Positions 1 through 6,188 of a DNA stretch of 10,340 nt are shown piece after piece (position 1 is the first letter of the stretch; each line of letters begins with the position of its first letter). Location: contig DATJST010000049.1 in NCBI GenBank assembly GCA_035503975.1, positions 1 through 10,340 of the forward strand, given 5' to 3'. The notes under the pieces were generated by a model. It did not search any database. It was not told the origin of the DNA and saw only the letters and a program-made list of their open reading frames with translations. The stretch is from DATJMJ01 sp035503975. GTDB taxonomy: Bacteria; Actinomycetota; Acidimicrobiia; Acidimicrobiales; Palsa-688. The position numbers and the translations under genes are program-made.

Positions 1-743
1 AGCGGCGGGTTGGGAGGAGAAGGGAGTGTAGGCGTACCAGCTGCAGCCGGCGCGGCGATGGGCGCCGCATGCGCCGGCGGGGCCGGCTGGCTGGCGGGAG
101 CGCTGGTCAGGGAGCCGGTGGTCCCGTGCTCTGTGAGAGCAGGAGCGCGCAGGCCGGCGGGGGCCTGCCCGAGCCGCGCCGCGGCCGCCGGGACCTCACC
201 CGGCGTAGTACCAGGTACCGTGCCTGCCACGCCGGCGGGGCGCGGGCCAGGCGGAGGCGGGACCGGGGTCGCCCTCCGGCCAGGGGGGATGGCGCCGTCG
301 CGGAGGTCGGGCCCCGCCGGGCCCGAAGGGGCCGACACCCCCGGCGGAGCGCTGTGCACCACGGCCGCGCGGCGGTGTGGCTCGGTTACCGGCAGGCCGG
401 CATGGCCATCAGCAATGGGCGCTGACGTGGCGGCAGTCACTGGGGTAGGAGCGGGCGCGGCAACAGGACCAGCGGCAACAGCAATAGGGGCGGCCGGCCC
501 GGGCCCGCCCACAGCCAGGTCCGGTGCGGCGTGCTCGAGGGCACCTTGCGGCTCTTCGGGCGGGTGAGCGCGTTTGAGCCCGTCGCGCTCGGCTTTGCGC
601 CGCACGCGGTCAGCCTGGGCTTCCTCGATGCTCGAGGAGTGACTGGTGACCCCGATGCCCATGGCCAGGCATAGCTCCAGCCCTTCTTTGTTGGTCAGTC
701 CGAGCTCCCGCGCCAGCTCGTACACCCGCATCTTCTTGGCCAA
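1..743 (-). CDS. infB: Translation initiation factor IF-2, N-terminal part (cut by window edge)
   Basis: IF-2 is the GTPase that places initiator tRNA on the 30S subunit and promotes 50S joining. Only about 247 N-terminal codons are inside the window; the GTPase domain lies beyond the left edge. The visible protein opens with an IF2_N domain (residues 1 to about 57, with RVYELARELGL at 6-16 and an Arg/Lys-rich helix near 45-57). It then becomes a long Ala/Pro/Gly linker, as is common in actinobacterial IF-2. I checked the frame for stops and found none. The chosen start is TTG at 743 (MAKKMRVYEL), 21 nt after the ylxR stop, with a purine-rich GAGGAAAGGG upstream; ATG at 731 is the alternative. 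The gene follows rimP-nusA-ylxR, the usual order. Identity rests on the N-domain and the context because the G-domain is not visible. Confidence 0.9.
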   Translation of the reverse strand, partial: MAKKMRVYELARELGLTNKEGLELCLAMGIGVTSHSSSIEEAQADRVRRKAERDGLKRAHPPEEPQGALEHAAPDLAVGGPGPAAPIAVAAGPVAAPAPTPVTAATSAPIADGHAGLPVTEPHRRAAVVHSAPPGVSAPSGPAGPDLRDGAIPPGRRATPVPPPPGPRPAGVAGTVPGTTPGEVPAAAARLGQAPAGLRAPALTEHGTTGSLTSAPASQPAPPAHAAPIAAPAAAGTPTLPSPPNPP

Positions 744-764
744 ATTGTGCCCTGGTCCCTTTCC

Positions 765-1073
765 TCAGTCCTTTGGTCCTACGTCCTGTACTTCAATCCT
801 CGCACGTTCCGAGCACGTACTGAGCAGCGCCTCGACCTCGCCAGGTACCACATCGCGCCGCAACGCCCTCGAAAAGGCCCGGCGTTTAGCAGCCTTGGCA
901 ATGCAGTCCGGTCGCGCCAGCTCTGTTGTCTCGAGCCGGCACAACCAAGCCCCTCGCCCTGGTGCAGTGCGATCCGTGACGAGCCGGCCGTCCTGGCCCA
1001 ACGTCACGCGCACCAGTGTACCGGTGCCGCGCTGGGCTCGGCAGCCGATGCAGGTACGTGTTGGTGCTGCCGT
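765..1073 (-). CDS. ylxR: YlxR/RnpM-family RNA-binding protein with apparent ACG start
   Basis: YlxR is a small, probably RNA-binding protein encoded between nusA and infB in many Gram-positive bacteria; in Bacillus it has been linked to RNase P (RnpM). Read from 1073 it gives 102 residues with the family hallmarks: RTCIGC (Cys8, Cys11) at the N-terminus, GRGAWLC at 39-45, Cys57, then a basic helix AAKRRAFSRALRR at 61-73. It directly abuts the nusA stop codon in the same frame. No ATG, GTG, TTG or CTG lies between that stop and the CxxC motif. The first legal start, GTG at 1013, would remove the motif. An AAGGAG lies 8 nt before the ACG codon at 1073, which is where a start belongs. So either ACG is used, the start codon has mutated, there is a base error, or NusA is read through into YlxR. 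The family call is firm; the start is not. Confidence 0.85.
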   Translation of the reverse strand, partial: TAAPTRTCIGCRAQRGTGTLVRVTLGQDGRLVTDRTAPGRGAWLCRLETTELARPDCIAKAAKRRAFSRALRRDVVPGEVEALLSTCSERARIEVQDVGPKD

Positions 1074-2264
1074 TTAGCCGGCTCCTTCCCCGGCCGAACC
1101 CTCGCTGGTGGCGTCTGCGGTGGCCGTACCCGGCGTGGTCACGCCGTCGGCGGGCGAGGCGACCGAACCGGCCTCCCACTCTTCGGCCGATACTGCCTCA
1201 CCGCCCCCGGCCGGTTGCCAGACCATTTCGCCCGCCTCGTTTTGGACCCACTCGCCTTCGGCCCACTCCTGGGCCGCGTAAGCCTCCTCCTCGGCCAGTT
1301 GGCTCTCGCTCTTGATGTCGATCCTCCAGCCGGTGAGCCGGGCCGCCAAACGAGCGTTCTGTCCCTCCTTGCCGATCGCGAGGGAAAGCTGATAGTCGTT
1401 GACGACCACAATGGCCGTGCCTGACTCGTCGTCAAGCTCGACGTCTTTCACCTTGGCCGGTTGCAGGGCACGCATAACAAACTCGCGGGCGTCTTCGGAG
1501 TAGGGCACGATGTCGACCTTCTCACCGCGCAGCTCGGTCGTCACCATCCGGACCCGCGCGCCGCGCGCGCCCACGCACGCTCCGACGGGGTCCACGTTGG
1601 GATCGTTGGACCAGACGGCGATCTTGGTGCGGTGCCCCGGCTCACGCGCCGCCGCCTTGATCTCGACGATGCCATTGGCGATCTCAGGCACCTCCAGCTC
1701 GAACAGCCTCTTGATGAGCCCCGGGTGAGTCCGGGAGACGACGATCTGAGGGCCCTTGCTGGTCTTGCGCACTTCGACGATGTAAGCCTTGAGCCGCGCG
1801 TTGTGCTCGTAGTGCTCGAAGGGCACTTGCTCGGCCTGGGGCAGCAAAGCTTCGACCTTGCCCAGGTCGAGCAAGGTGTAACGGTTGTCGCTTTGCTGGA
1901 TGATGCCGGTCACGATGTCGCCCTCGCGCCCCGCGTACTCCTCGTACTTGAGGTCCCGCTCGGCCTCCCGGATGCGCTGGAAGATGACCTGCTTGGCCGT
2001 CTGAGCCGCGATACGCCCGAAGTCCTTGGGCGTATCGTCCCACTCGCGCACCACGTTGCCCTCGTCATCGAGCTCTTGGCCGTAGACCCGGATGTCCCCC
2101 GAGTCGGGCTCGATGGTGACCACAGCCTCCTCGGCGGCACCCGGCATCCGCTTGTACGCCGCCACCAGCGCGTTGGCGAGCGCGTCCAGCAGGACGTCGA
2201 CACTTATGCCCTTGTCCTTGGCGATCTGCTGTAGGGCTTCGAAAAAGGCCAGGTTGTCTTTCAT
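1074..2264 (-). CDS. nusA: Transcription termination/antitermination factor NusA
   Basis: NusA binds RNA polymerase and nascent RNA and modulates pausing, intrinsic termination and antitermination. The 396-residue product has the full domain order. The N-terminal RNAP-binding domain spans about 1-110 (starts MKDNLAFFEALQQIAKDKG). The S1 domain spans about 113-180 (GDIVTGIIQQ...VEALLPQAEQ). KH1 carries GACVGARGARVRMV at 228-241, and KH2 carries SLAIGKEGQNARLAARL at 294-310. A tail of about 75 residues rich in Glu, Ala and Gly follows. It lacks the two AR repeats of the E. coli protein, as expected outside proteobacteria. The ATG overlaps the rimP stop as ATGA, with GAGGAGG five nt upstream (four nt if only AGGAGG is counted from its last G), implying translational coupling. 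It ends in TAA immediately before ylxR. Confidence 0.97.
   Translation of the reverse strand: MKDNLAFFEALQQIAKDKGISVDVLLDALANALVAAYKRMPGAAEEAVVTIEPDSGDIRVYGQELDDEGNVVREWDDTPKDFGRIAAQTAKQVIFQRIREAERDLKYEEYAGREGDIVTGIIQQSDNRYTLLDLGKVEALLPQAEQVPFEHYEHNARLKAYIVEVRKTSKGPQIVVSRTHPGLIKRLFELEVPEIANGIVEIKAAAREPGHRTKIAVWSNDPNVDPVGACVGARGARVRMVTTELRGEKVDIVPYSEDAREFVMRALQPAKVKDVELDDESGTAIVVVNDYQLSLAIGKEGQNARLAARLTGWRIDIKSESQLAEEEAYAAQEWAEGEWVQNEAGEMVWQPAGGGEAVSAEEWEAGSVASPADGVTTPGTATADATSEGSAGEGAG
1082..1087 (-). promoter_or_regulatory. Shine-Dalgarno of ylxR (AAGGAG)
   Basis: The minus strand reads AAGGAG at 1087-1082, inside the last codons of nusA. It is separated by 8 nt from the ACG at 1073-1071. 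This spacing is near optimal and supports ACG as the initiation position of ylxR. Confidence 0.6.
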
Positions 2265-2824
2265 CCAGCCTCCTCAGTGGCACTGGCCACCGGCTGCGTG
2301 CTGCGGTCGAGGACACCCTTGCGCGCCGGGTGCTTTGGACGGGCGGGCTTGGGTGCTTGGCCCCAGCTGAACACGACGTTGGCGCGCTCAACCAAGTCCA
2401 GGGGCACATGGATCTCTTCGCTCCCGGCCTCAGGCACGACCGTTTGCAACGTGATGTCGGCGTCGGTGGCGGCCAGAAGCACGCCCTGCAGCCGGCGTGG
2501 GCCGTCGCTACCGGCTGCGCGCTTTACCGCCACCTCGTGGCCGATGTAACGAGCGAAATGCCGCGGGTAGCGCAGCCGCCGCTCCAGGCCGGGGCTCGAC
2601 ACCTCGAGGCTGTAACGGCCAGCAGGGACCAGGTCGTCCCGCCGGTCCAGCTCCTCGGATATGGCCACGCTCACCTCGGAGATGGCCTCCAGGTCCAGCC
2701 CGGAGGCCCGCTCCACCATCACCCGCAGCGAGGTGCCGGTCCGCTCGACGTCCCAAATCTCGAGGCCCGCGGCGCTGACCACCGGCCGAAGGGCCTCGGA
2801 AATGTCTTCTTCGGCGCCCAACAC
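2261..2824 (-). CDS. rimP: Ribosome maturation factor RimP
   Basis: RimP assists maturation of the 30S subunit. The 187-residue product shows the family signature YSLEVSSPGLERRLRYPRHF at 71-90, preceded by the N-terminal alpha/beta domain (LEIWDVERTGTSLRVMVE at about 21-38) with the acidic GLDLEAISEVS helix. A second Sm-like domain runs from about 95 to 155. A basic, Pro-rich tail of about 30 residues follows (AKHP-like, e.g. ARPKHPARKG) and is longer than in E. coli RimP. The start is ambiguous: AGGAGG at 2834-2829 lies 4 nt before GTG 2824 and 7 nt before the next codon, TTG 2821, which fits better. The gene is first in the rimP-nusA-ylxR-infB unit and overlaps nusA by 4 bp. Confidence 0.95.
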   Translation of the reverse strand: MLGAEEDISEALRPVVSAAGLEIWDVERTGTSLRVMVERASGLDLEAISEVSVAISEELDRRDDLVPAGRYSLEVSSPGLERRLRYPRHFARYIGHEVAVKRAAGSDGPRRLQGVLLAATDADITLQTVVPEAGSEEIHVPLDLVERANVVFSWGQAPKPARPKHPARKGVLDRSTQPVASATEEAG

Positions 2825-2828
2825 AACA

Positions 2829-2834
2829 CCTCCT
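2829..2834 (-). promoter_or_regulatory. Shine-Dalgarno of rimP (AGGAGG)
   Basis: A perfect AGGAGG lies on the minus strand. Spacing is 4 nt to GTG 2824 and 7 nt to TTG 2821, so the site favours TTG as the start. The overlapping GUGAGG (2837-2832) can pair by six bases with CCUCGC in the upstream hairpin (2881-2876), so leader folding could in principle mask it. Confidence 0.6.
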
Positions 2835-2854
2835 CACGTGGTCAAGGTTCACTC

Positions 2855-2895
2855 AAACAAAAACGTGGGCACCCTGCGAGGCAGGACAGCCCACG
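2855..2895 (-). terminator. Intrinsic terminator-like hairpin in the rimP leader (candidate attenuator)
   Basis: On the minus-strand RNA the outer stem is CGUGGGC (2895-2889) with GCCCACG (2870-2864), 7 perfect pairs. Inside it, across a 3/2-nt internal loop, is CCUGC (2885-2881) with GCAGG (2877-2873) and a CUC loop. The stem is directly followed by UUUUUGUUU (2863-2855). This is a full intrinsic terminator for leftward transcription and has no T tract in the other direction. It lies about 30 nt before rimP and downstream of a TATAAT, so it would interrupt the rimP-nusA-infB transcript unless it is read through. It may instead just end the upstream smr transcript, but I see no promoter between it and rimP. 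Confidence 0.7.
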
Positions 2896-2921
2896 CCCAA
2901 CATCACACCAGCGACTCAGGC

Positions 2922-2927
2922 ATTATA
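2922..2927 (-). promoter_or_regulatory. Candidate -10 element (TATAAT) for the rimP operon
   Basis: A perfect TATAAT lies on the minus strand in the smr-rimP gap, an AT-rich island in GC-rich DNA. With the usual spacing transcription would begin near 2915 and give a leader of about 90 nt. The region 17-18 bp upstream (near 2945-2951) is GC-rich with no TTGACA-like -35, and no TGn extension is present, so the call rests on the -10 and its location. Confidence 0.45.
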
Positions 2928-3027
2928 GCCCCGATAGGCGATTCCGCCGCCCGGGAGGTGCTGCCAAGCGCGCTCGTCGTGGCCGCCCTGGTGGGTACCT
3001 GCTGGCCGCGTTGGGCAGCCTGTTCAG

Positions 3028-3043
3028 CGGGCCGCGAGGCCCG
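3028..3043 (-). other. GC-rich hairpin just after the smr gene
   Basis: CGGGCC and GGCCCG form a 6-bp stem with a 4-nt loop, starting 4 bp after the smr stop codon. No T tract follows, so it is only a weak candidate for a terminator or an mRNA 3'-end stabiliser of the upstream unit. The rest of the 2825-3046 gap up to the TATAAT holds no ORF or RNA gene that I recognise. Confidence 0.3.
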
Positions 3044-3046
3044 GCC

Positions 3047-3304
3047 CTACTTCCAGCGAAAGTAAACGAACAGCCGGCCGAAGTTGTCGGAGTCCTTTTC
3101 CACTCGGTGGTAGAGCGCCTTCACGTCTTTTTGGTCCAGGAAACGCAGCACGCGCTTTTTCAGCTGGCCCGAGCCTTTGCCGGGGATGATCTCCACCTCG
3201 CTGGCCCGGATCCGCACCGCCTCATCGATCACCGCCCGCAGTGCCCGGTCGATCTCGTCGCCCTTGTTGTATATCTCGTGCAGGTCGAGCTTGAGTTTCG
3301 ACAC
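3047..3304 (-). CDS. Small stand-alone Smr (MutS2 C-terminal-like) domain protein
   Basis: The 85-residue product is a single Smr domain, the fold found at the C-terminus of MutS2, where it acts as a nuclease or RNA/DNA-binding module. The two hallmarks are present: LDLHE at 6-10 (the LDLH motif) and IIPGKGSGQLKKRV at 39-52 (the GKGSG-type loop). The ending HRVEKDSDNFGRLFVYFRW also matches my memory of short actinobacterial Smr proteins. It starts with GTG 8 nt after the stop of the WYL regulator, with no clear Shine-Dalgarno sequence, so translation is probably coupled. A role in DNA or RNA processing is an inference from the family; the substrate is unknown. Confidence 0.88.
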   Translation of the reverse strand: MSKLKLDLHEIYNKGDEIDRALRAVIDEAVRIRASEVEIIPGKGSGQLKKRVLRFLDQKDVKALYHRVEKDSDNFGRLFVYFRWK

Positions 3305-3312
3305 ACTCGATG

Positions 3313-4290
3313 TTACGGCGCCGCCAGCTCGCTGTCGTCAGTGCCCGCATAGGTGGCCACCAGGGCGTGCCCGACGCCCAGCAGGTACAGCCGCGCCTCG
3401 GCGGGGGCGACGACTTCGACCCCGCGCCCGAGGCCGGCAAGTTGGGCGGCGACGAGGTCGGGCCGTGCCCCGCGCACCGTCACCGGGACGCGGCCGTCCT
3501 CACCGGGAGCCTCGGTCGTGATGCGCCCGTCGAACAGCCACTCGAGCGCCCGCACGAGAGCCGGCTCGGCCAGAACAGACACTTCGGCGGGCATGCGCAT
3601 CTCGTCCACGCGTTCAGCGATCTCGCGCCAAGCCTCGGCGAAATCGAAGCCCTCGGGCCGGACCACTTTCGCTTCGAGAAGCTCCACCGAGCGCACCCGG
3701 CTCACCCGGAAGGTGCGTGACCCGTCCTCGGTCCCGCCGACCAGGTACCAGGTGGCCCCTTTGCAGGCGAGGCCCAGCGGGTGCACCACCCTGACGGTCG
3801 TCTTGCCCGTCCGGTCGGCATAGCCGAGCCGCACCTGGCGGCCCTCCGCCGTCGCCTCTTGGAGCGCCCCGAGGTGATGGGGCCGGGAAGCCGCCCGCCG
3901 GCGGTCGCCCCAGCCCTGGGGATCGAGGACGATCGTCGCGGCCGCGGTCTCGGCGCTCGTGCGCAAGGTCTCCGGCAACGCCCGTACCAGCTTGCGCAAC
4001 GCGGCCTTCAGCTCCGGGGTAGCTTCCGACGCCGGGCCGGCCACCAGGAACAAGGCGCGCGCCTCGGGCGCGGTCAGGCCCGACAGGTCGGTGCGGCCGC
4101 CGCCCAACAGGCGCCAGCCCCCATTCCGCCCCCTCTCGGAGTACACAGGCAGGCCGGCCATGCACAGGGCGTCCAGGTCACGCCGGGCCGTCCGCTCGGA
4201 AATCTCGAGTTCGGCGGCGACTTCGGCCGCGGTCACGCGCTGGCGTTGCTGGAGGAAGAGCAGCAGGGCCACAAGCCGGTCCGCCCGCAT
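3313..4290 (-). CDS. HTH-WYL domain transcriptional regulator
   Basis: The protein (325 residues from ATG 4290) has the standard three-part layout. An N-terminal winged helix of the DeoR/HTH_11 type covers 1-60 (RADRLVALLLFLQQRQRVTA, then ISERTARRDLDAL at 30-42). A WYL domain spans about 135-210, with the WYL triplet at 181-183 and Arg195 and Arg198 in FRVSRVRSVELL. A C-terminal WCX extension completes it. WYL domains sense ligands, probably nucleotides or nucleic acids, and such proteins regulate stress, DNA-damage or defence genes; the target here is unknown. I chose ATG 4290 (MRADRL, typical for the family, AGAGG upstream) over GTG 4308, which has no ribosome site. An 8-nt gap separates it from smr, so they are probably co-transcribed. 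Confidence 0.93.
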   Translation of the reverse strand: MRADRLVALLLFLQQRQRVTAAEVAAELEISERTARRDLDALCMAGLPVYSERGRNGGWRLLGGGRTDLSGLTAPEARALFLVAGPASEATPELKAALRKLVRALPETLRTSAETAAATIVLDPQGWGDRRRAASRPHHLGALQEATAEGRQVRLGYADRTGKTTVRVVHPLGLACKGATWYLVGGTEDGSRTFRVSRVRSVELLEAKVVRPEGFDFAEAWREIAERVDEMRMPAEVSVLAEPALVRALEWLFDGRITTEAPGEDGRVPVTVRGARPDLVAAQLAGLGRGVEVVAPAEARLYLLGVGHALVATYAGTDDSELAAP

Positions 4291-4337
4291 ATGCCACGAT
4301 CCTCTCACTAAATGCGGTCAAATCATGGCCACTTTTG

Positions 4338-4370
4338 TAGCCGACCGGGCCCCGTGCCGCGGGCCGGCTA
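4338..4370. other. GC-rich inverted repeat between the NUDIX and WYL genes
   Basis: TAGCCG (4338-4343) and CGGCTA (4365-4370) form a perfect outer stem, with further GGGCC/GGCCC-type pairing inside. It begins about 18 bp after the NUDIX stop codon. On the minus strand it is followed by CAAAAG, not by T residues, so it is at most a GC-hairpin terminator or a processing site. It marks the only gap (about 98 bp) within the ispG-to-smr run and may separate two transcription units. A TTGACC at 4321-4316 has no matching -10. Confidence 0.35.
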
Positions 4371-4388
4371 GCGACGGAACACTTTCTA

Positions 4389-4955
4389 CTAGCGGCGCAG
4401 TTCGGGGCACATGTCAGCGACCCGGCGCAAACCCTCGACGAGGCCCTCGTCGGCAACCTCCAGGGCCGCGTCCAGGCCGAACCAACGTACGTTCGCGCTT
4501 TCGCCCTCTTGGGGAGCAGGGTCGGCGTCGTCCGGGCACTCGAGCAGGTAGCGCAGGTCGAGATGGACGTGGCCGGCCGCCGCGGGATGAACGTCGACGT
4601 GCACCAGGCACGGCCCGCCCGGCGGGTGTTGCAACGCAAGCCCTGTTTCCTCGTTCCCCTCCCTCAAAGCCGCCTCCCAGGGGGCTTCGCCGGCATCGAC
4701 GTGACCGCCGGGCTGTACCCATATGCCCAGCTTGCGGTGGACGAGCAGGACCGTTCCCCGGCGCCCGACGACGAAACCCGAACCGGTGACGTGCACGGGA
4801 CCAGCCTCCCGGCTGAAGGGGTCGGCCAGCCCGTCCAGTTCGACCAGGGTGCGCCGGCGCGACTCCAGCTCGCGGGGCGAAGCCGCAACAAAATCCTGCA
4901 CCGCCCGGCGGACGGCGACGACCAGCTCAGCCTTCGGGTGCGCCGGTGGTCCCAC
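4389..4955 (-). CDS. NUDIX hydrolase
   Basis: This 188-residue protein belongs to the pyrophosphohydrolases that cleave nucleoside diphosphates linked to another moiety. The Nudix box G-x5-E-x7-REU-xEE-xGU is complete at 84-106 (G84, E90, R98-E99, E102-E103, G105). The position after R98-E99 is Gly100 rather than the usual aliphatic residue. The preceding LVHRKLGIWVQPGGH and the following VHVDVHPA and HLDLRYLL segments match an actinobacterial Nudix subgroup, and about 50 N-terminal residues precede the fold. The substrate cannot be told from the sequence. The best start is GTG 4955, which overlaps the end of ispG by 29 bp in another frame. No other start codon lies before the Nudix fold, and the Shine-Dalgarno sequence is poor. 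Confidence 0.92.
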   Translation of the reverse strand: MGPPAHPKAELVVAVRRAVQDFVAASPRELESRRRTLVELDGLADPFSREAGPVHVTGSGFVVGRRGTVLLVHRKLGIWVQPGGHVDAGEAPWEAALREGNEETGLALQHPPGGPCLVHVDVHPAAAGHVHLDLRYLLECPDDADPAPQEGESANVRWFGLDAALEVADEGLVEGLRRVADMCPELRR

Positions 4956-6165
4956 GTGCCAGCCGCCGGTTGATCAACTCGACCCGGGCCTCGCTGTTGT
5001 TGGCGTCCGCACCTCTGTCTTCGTACAGTGCCCTGCGGTCGGCCTCTGCCTCGGCCGCGGCGCCCCGGTCGGCGGCGGCGAGGCGAGCTTCGAACCCCTC
5101 TTTGACGAGCTTCTCGGCCTCCTCCACGAGCGCATGGACCATCTCGTCTTCGGGTACGACGCGCACGATCTCGCCCTTTATGAACAGGTGACCGCGGTGC
5201 CTCCCCGCAGCAATGCCTAGGTCGGCGGCACGAGCTTCTCCGGGGCCATTGACCACGCAGCCCATGACGGCGACCTGCAAGGGGATCTCGCGCGCCTCGA
5301 GGGCGGTCTGGGCCTCTTGGGCGACGCGGTACACGTCAATCTCGGCTCGCCCGCAAGAGGGACAAGCGATGAGGTCGACGTTGCGCCGCTCGCGCAGCCC
5401 AAGGCACTCGAGGAGCGTCCTACCCGCCTTGGCTTCTTCCACCGGGTCAGTGGTCAGCGAGTAGCGGACCGTGTCGCCGATGCCCTCCATGAGCAGGGTG
5501 CCCATACCGGCTGTGCCCTTGATCGTGCCCGCTGGAGGCGGACCGGCCTCGGTCAAGCCCAAGTGGAGCGGGTGATCGACAAGCTCGGAGAGCTGGCGGT
5601 AAGCCTCGACCATGAGCGGGACCCGGGAGGCCTTCACGGAGATCTTGACGTTGTCGAAGCCGACCTCGGCAAACAGGCCGAGCTCGATCTGGGCCGACTC
5701 CACGAGCGCTTCGGGAGTAGCTTCGCCGTACTTCTCGTACAGGCGCTTGTCGAGGGAGCCGGCGTTGACGCCGATGCGCACGGGTATTCCCCGGTCCTTG
5801 CACTCGCGGGCCACGAGCTTTATCTCCTCGGGCTTGCGCAGGTTGCCCGGGTTGAGGCGCAGGCAGTGCACTCCCGCCTCGAGTGCCGCAAGCGCCATCT
5901 CGACATGGAAGTGGATGTCTGCCACGACAGGCACAGGGCTGCGGGGCACGATCCGGGCAAGCCCAGCGGCGGCCTCAGGCTCGTTGCAGGTGCAACGCAC
6001 AATGTCCGCACCGGCCGCTTTGAGGGCGTAGATCTGGGCCAGGGTGGCGTCGACGTCAGCCGTCTTGGTGGTGGTCATGGACTGTACGGTGATGGGGCTC
6101 CCACCGCCCACCGGCACCGTGCCGACCATTATCTGCCGGGTCTTCCTGCGTTGGTAGCGTTGCAA
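4927..6165 (-). CDS. ispG: 4-hydroxy-3-methylbut-2-enyl diphosphate synthase (flavodoxin/ferredoxin type)
   Basis: IspG (GcpE) reduces methylerythritol cyclodiphosphate to HMBPP, the penultimate MEP-pathway step, using a [4Fe-4S] cluster. The 412-residue product begins with RRKTRQIMVGTVPVGGGSPI (6-25) and VQSMTTTKT (28-35). A TIM-barrel follows (VADIHFH at 81-87, LRLNPGN at 102-108, GLTEAG at 203-208, EGIGDT at 227-232). The cluster ligands are Cys268 and Cys271 (ACPSCGR), Cys303 (MGCVVNGPGEA) and Glu310. About 50 extra residues rich in Ala, Glu and Arg follow the catalytic part. The frame stays open upstream into rseP, but the true start is TTG 6165: it is the only start with a Shine-Dalgarno site (GGAGGG, 5 nt away) and it matches the family length. 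It lies 23 nt after rseP. Confidence 0.97.
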   Translation of the reverse strand: MQRYQRRKTRQIMVGTVPVGGGSPITVQSMTTTKTADVDATLAQIYALKAAGADIVRCTCNEPEAAAGLARIVPRSPVPVVADIHFHVEMALAALEAGVHCLRLNPGNLRKPEEIKLVARECKDRGIPVRIGVNAGSLDKRLYEKYGEATPEALVESAQIELGLFAEVGFDNVKISVKASRVPLMVEAYRQLSELVDHPLHLGLTEAGPPPAGTIKGTAGMGTLLMEGIGDTVRYSLTTDPVEEAKAGRTLLECLGLRERRNVDLIACPSCGRAEIDVYRVAQEAQTALEAREIPLQVAVMGCVVNGPGEARAADLGIAAGRHRGHLFIKGEIVRVVPEDEMVHALVEEAEKLVKEGFEARLAAADRGAAAEAEADRRALYEDRGADANNSEARVELINRRLARGTTGAPEG

Positions 6166-6170
6166 GTCCG

Positions 6171-6176
6171 CCCTCC
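6171..6176 (-). promoter_or_regulatory. Shine-Dalgarno of ispG (GGAGGG)
   Basis: GGAGGG on the minus strand in the 23-bp rseP-ispG gap lies 5 nt before TTG 6165. It fixes the start of ispG against longer in-frame alternatives inside rseP. Confidence 0.7.
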
Positions 6177-6188
6177 GGTACCGGGGTC

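Noticed and set aside
765..1013. Short version of YlxR starting at GTG 1013 (82 residues)
   Set aside because: It would remove the conserved RTCIGC zinc-type motif that is clearly encoded upstream in the same frame.
1461..2234. Long open frame on the plus strand (257 codons) opposite nusA
   Set aside because: It is antisense to a complete, well-conserved NusA. Its His/Asp/Leu/Val-rich composition is that expected from the complement of GC-biased codons.
2825..3046. tRNA or riboswitch in the gap before rimP (metY precedes this operon in E. coli)
   Set aside because: I found no cloverleaf, T-loop motif or known aptamer core; only the -10-like element and hairpins are supported.
2330..3352. 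Plus-strand open frame of 340 codons across rimP, the gap and smr
   Set aside because: It covers two real minus-strand genes and the leader. The part over the gap is low-quality sequence with no domain.
4316..4321. TTGACC on the minus strand upstream of the WYL gene as a -35 element
   Set aside because: No -10-like hexamer lies 16-19 bp downstream; that interval is GC-rich and runs into the start region.
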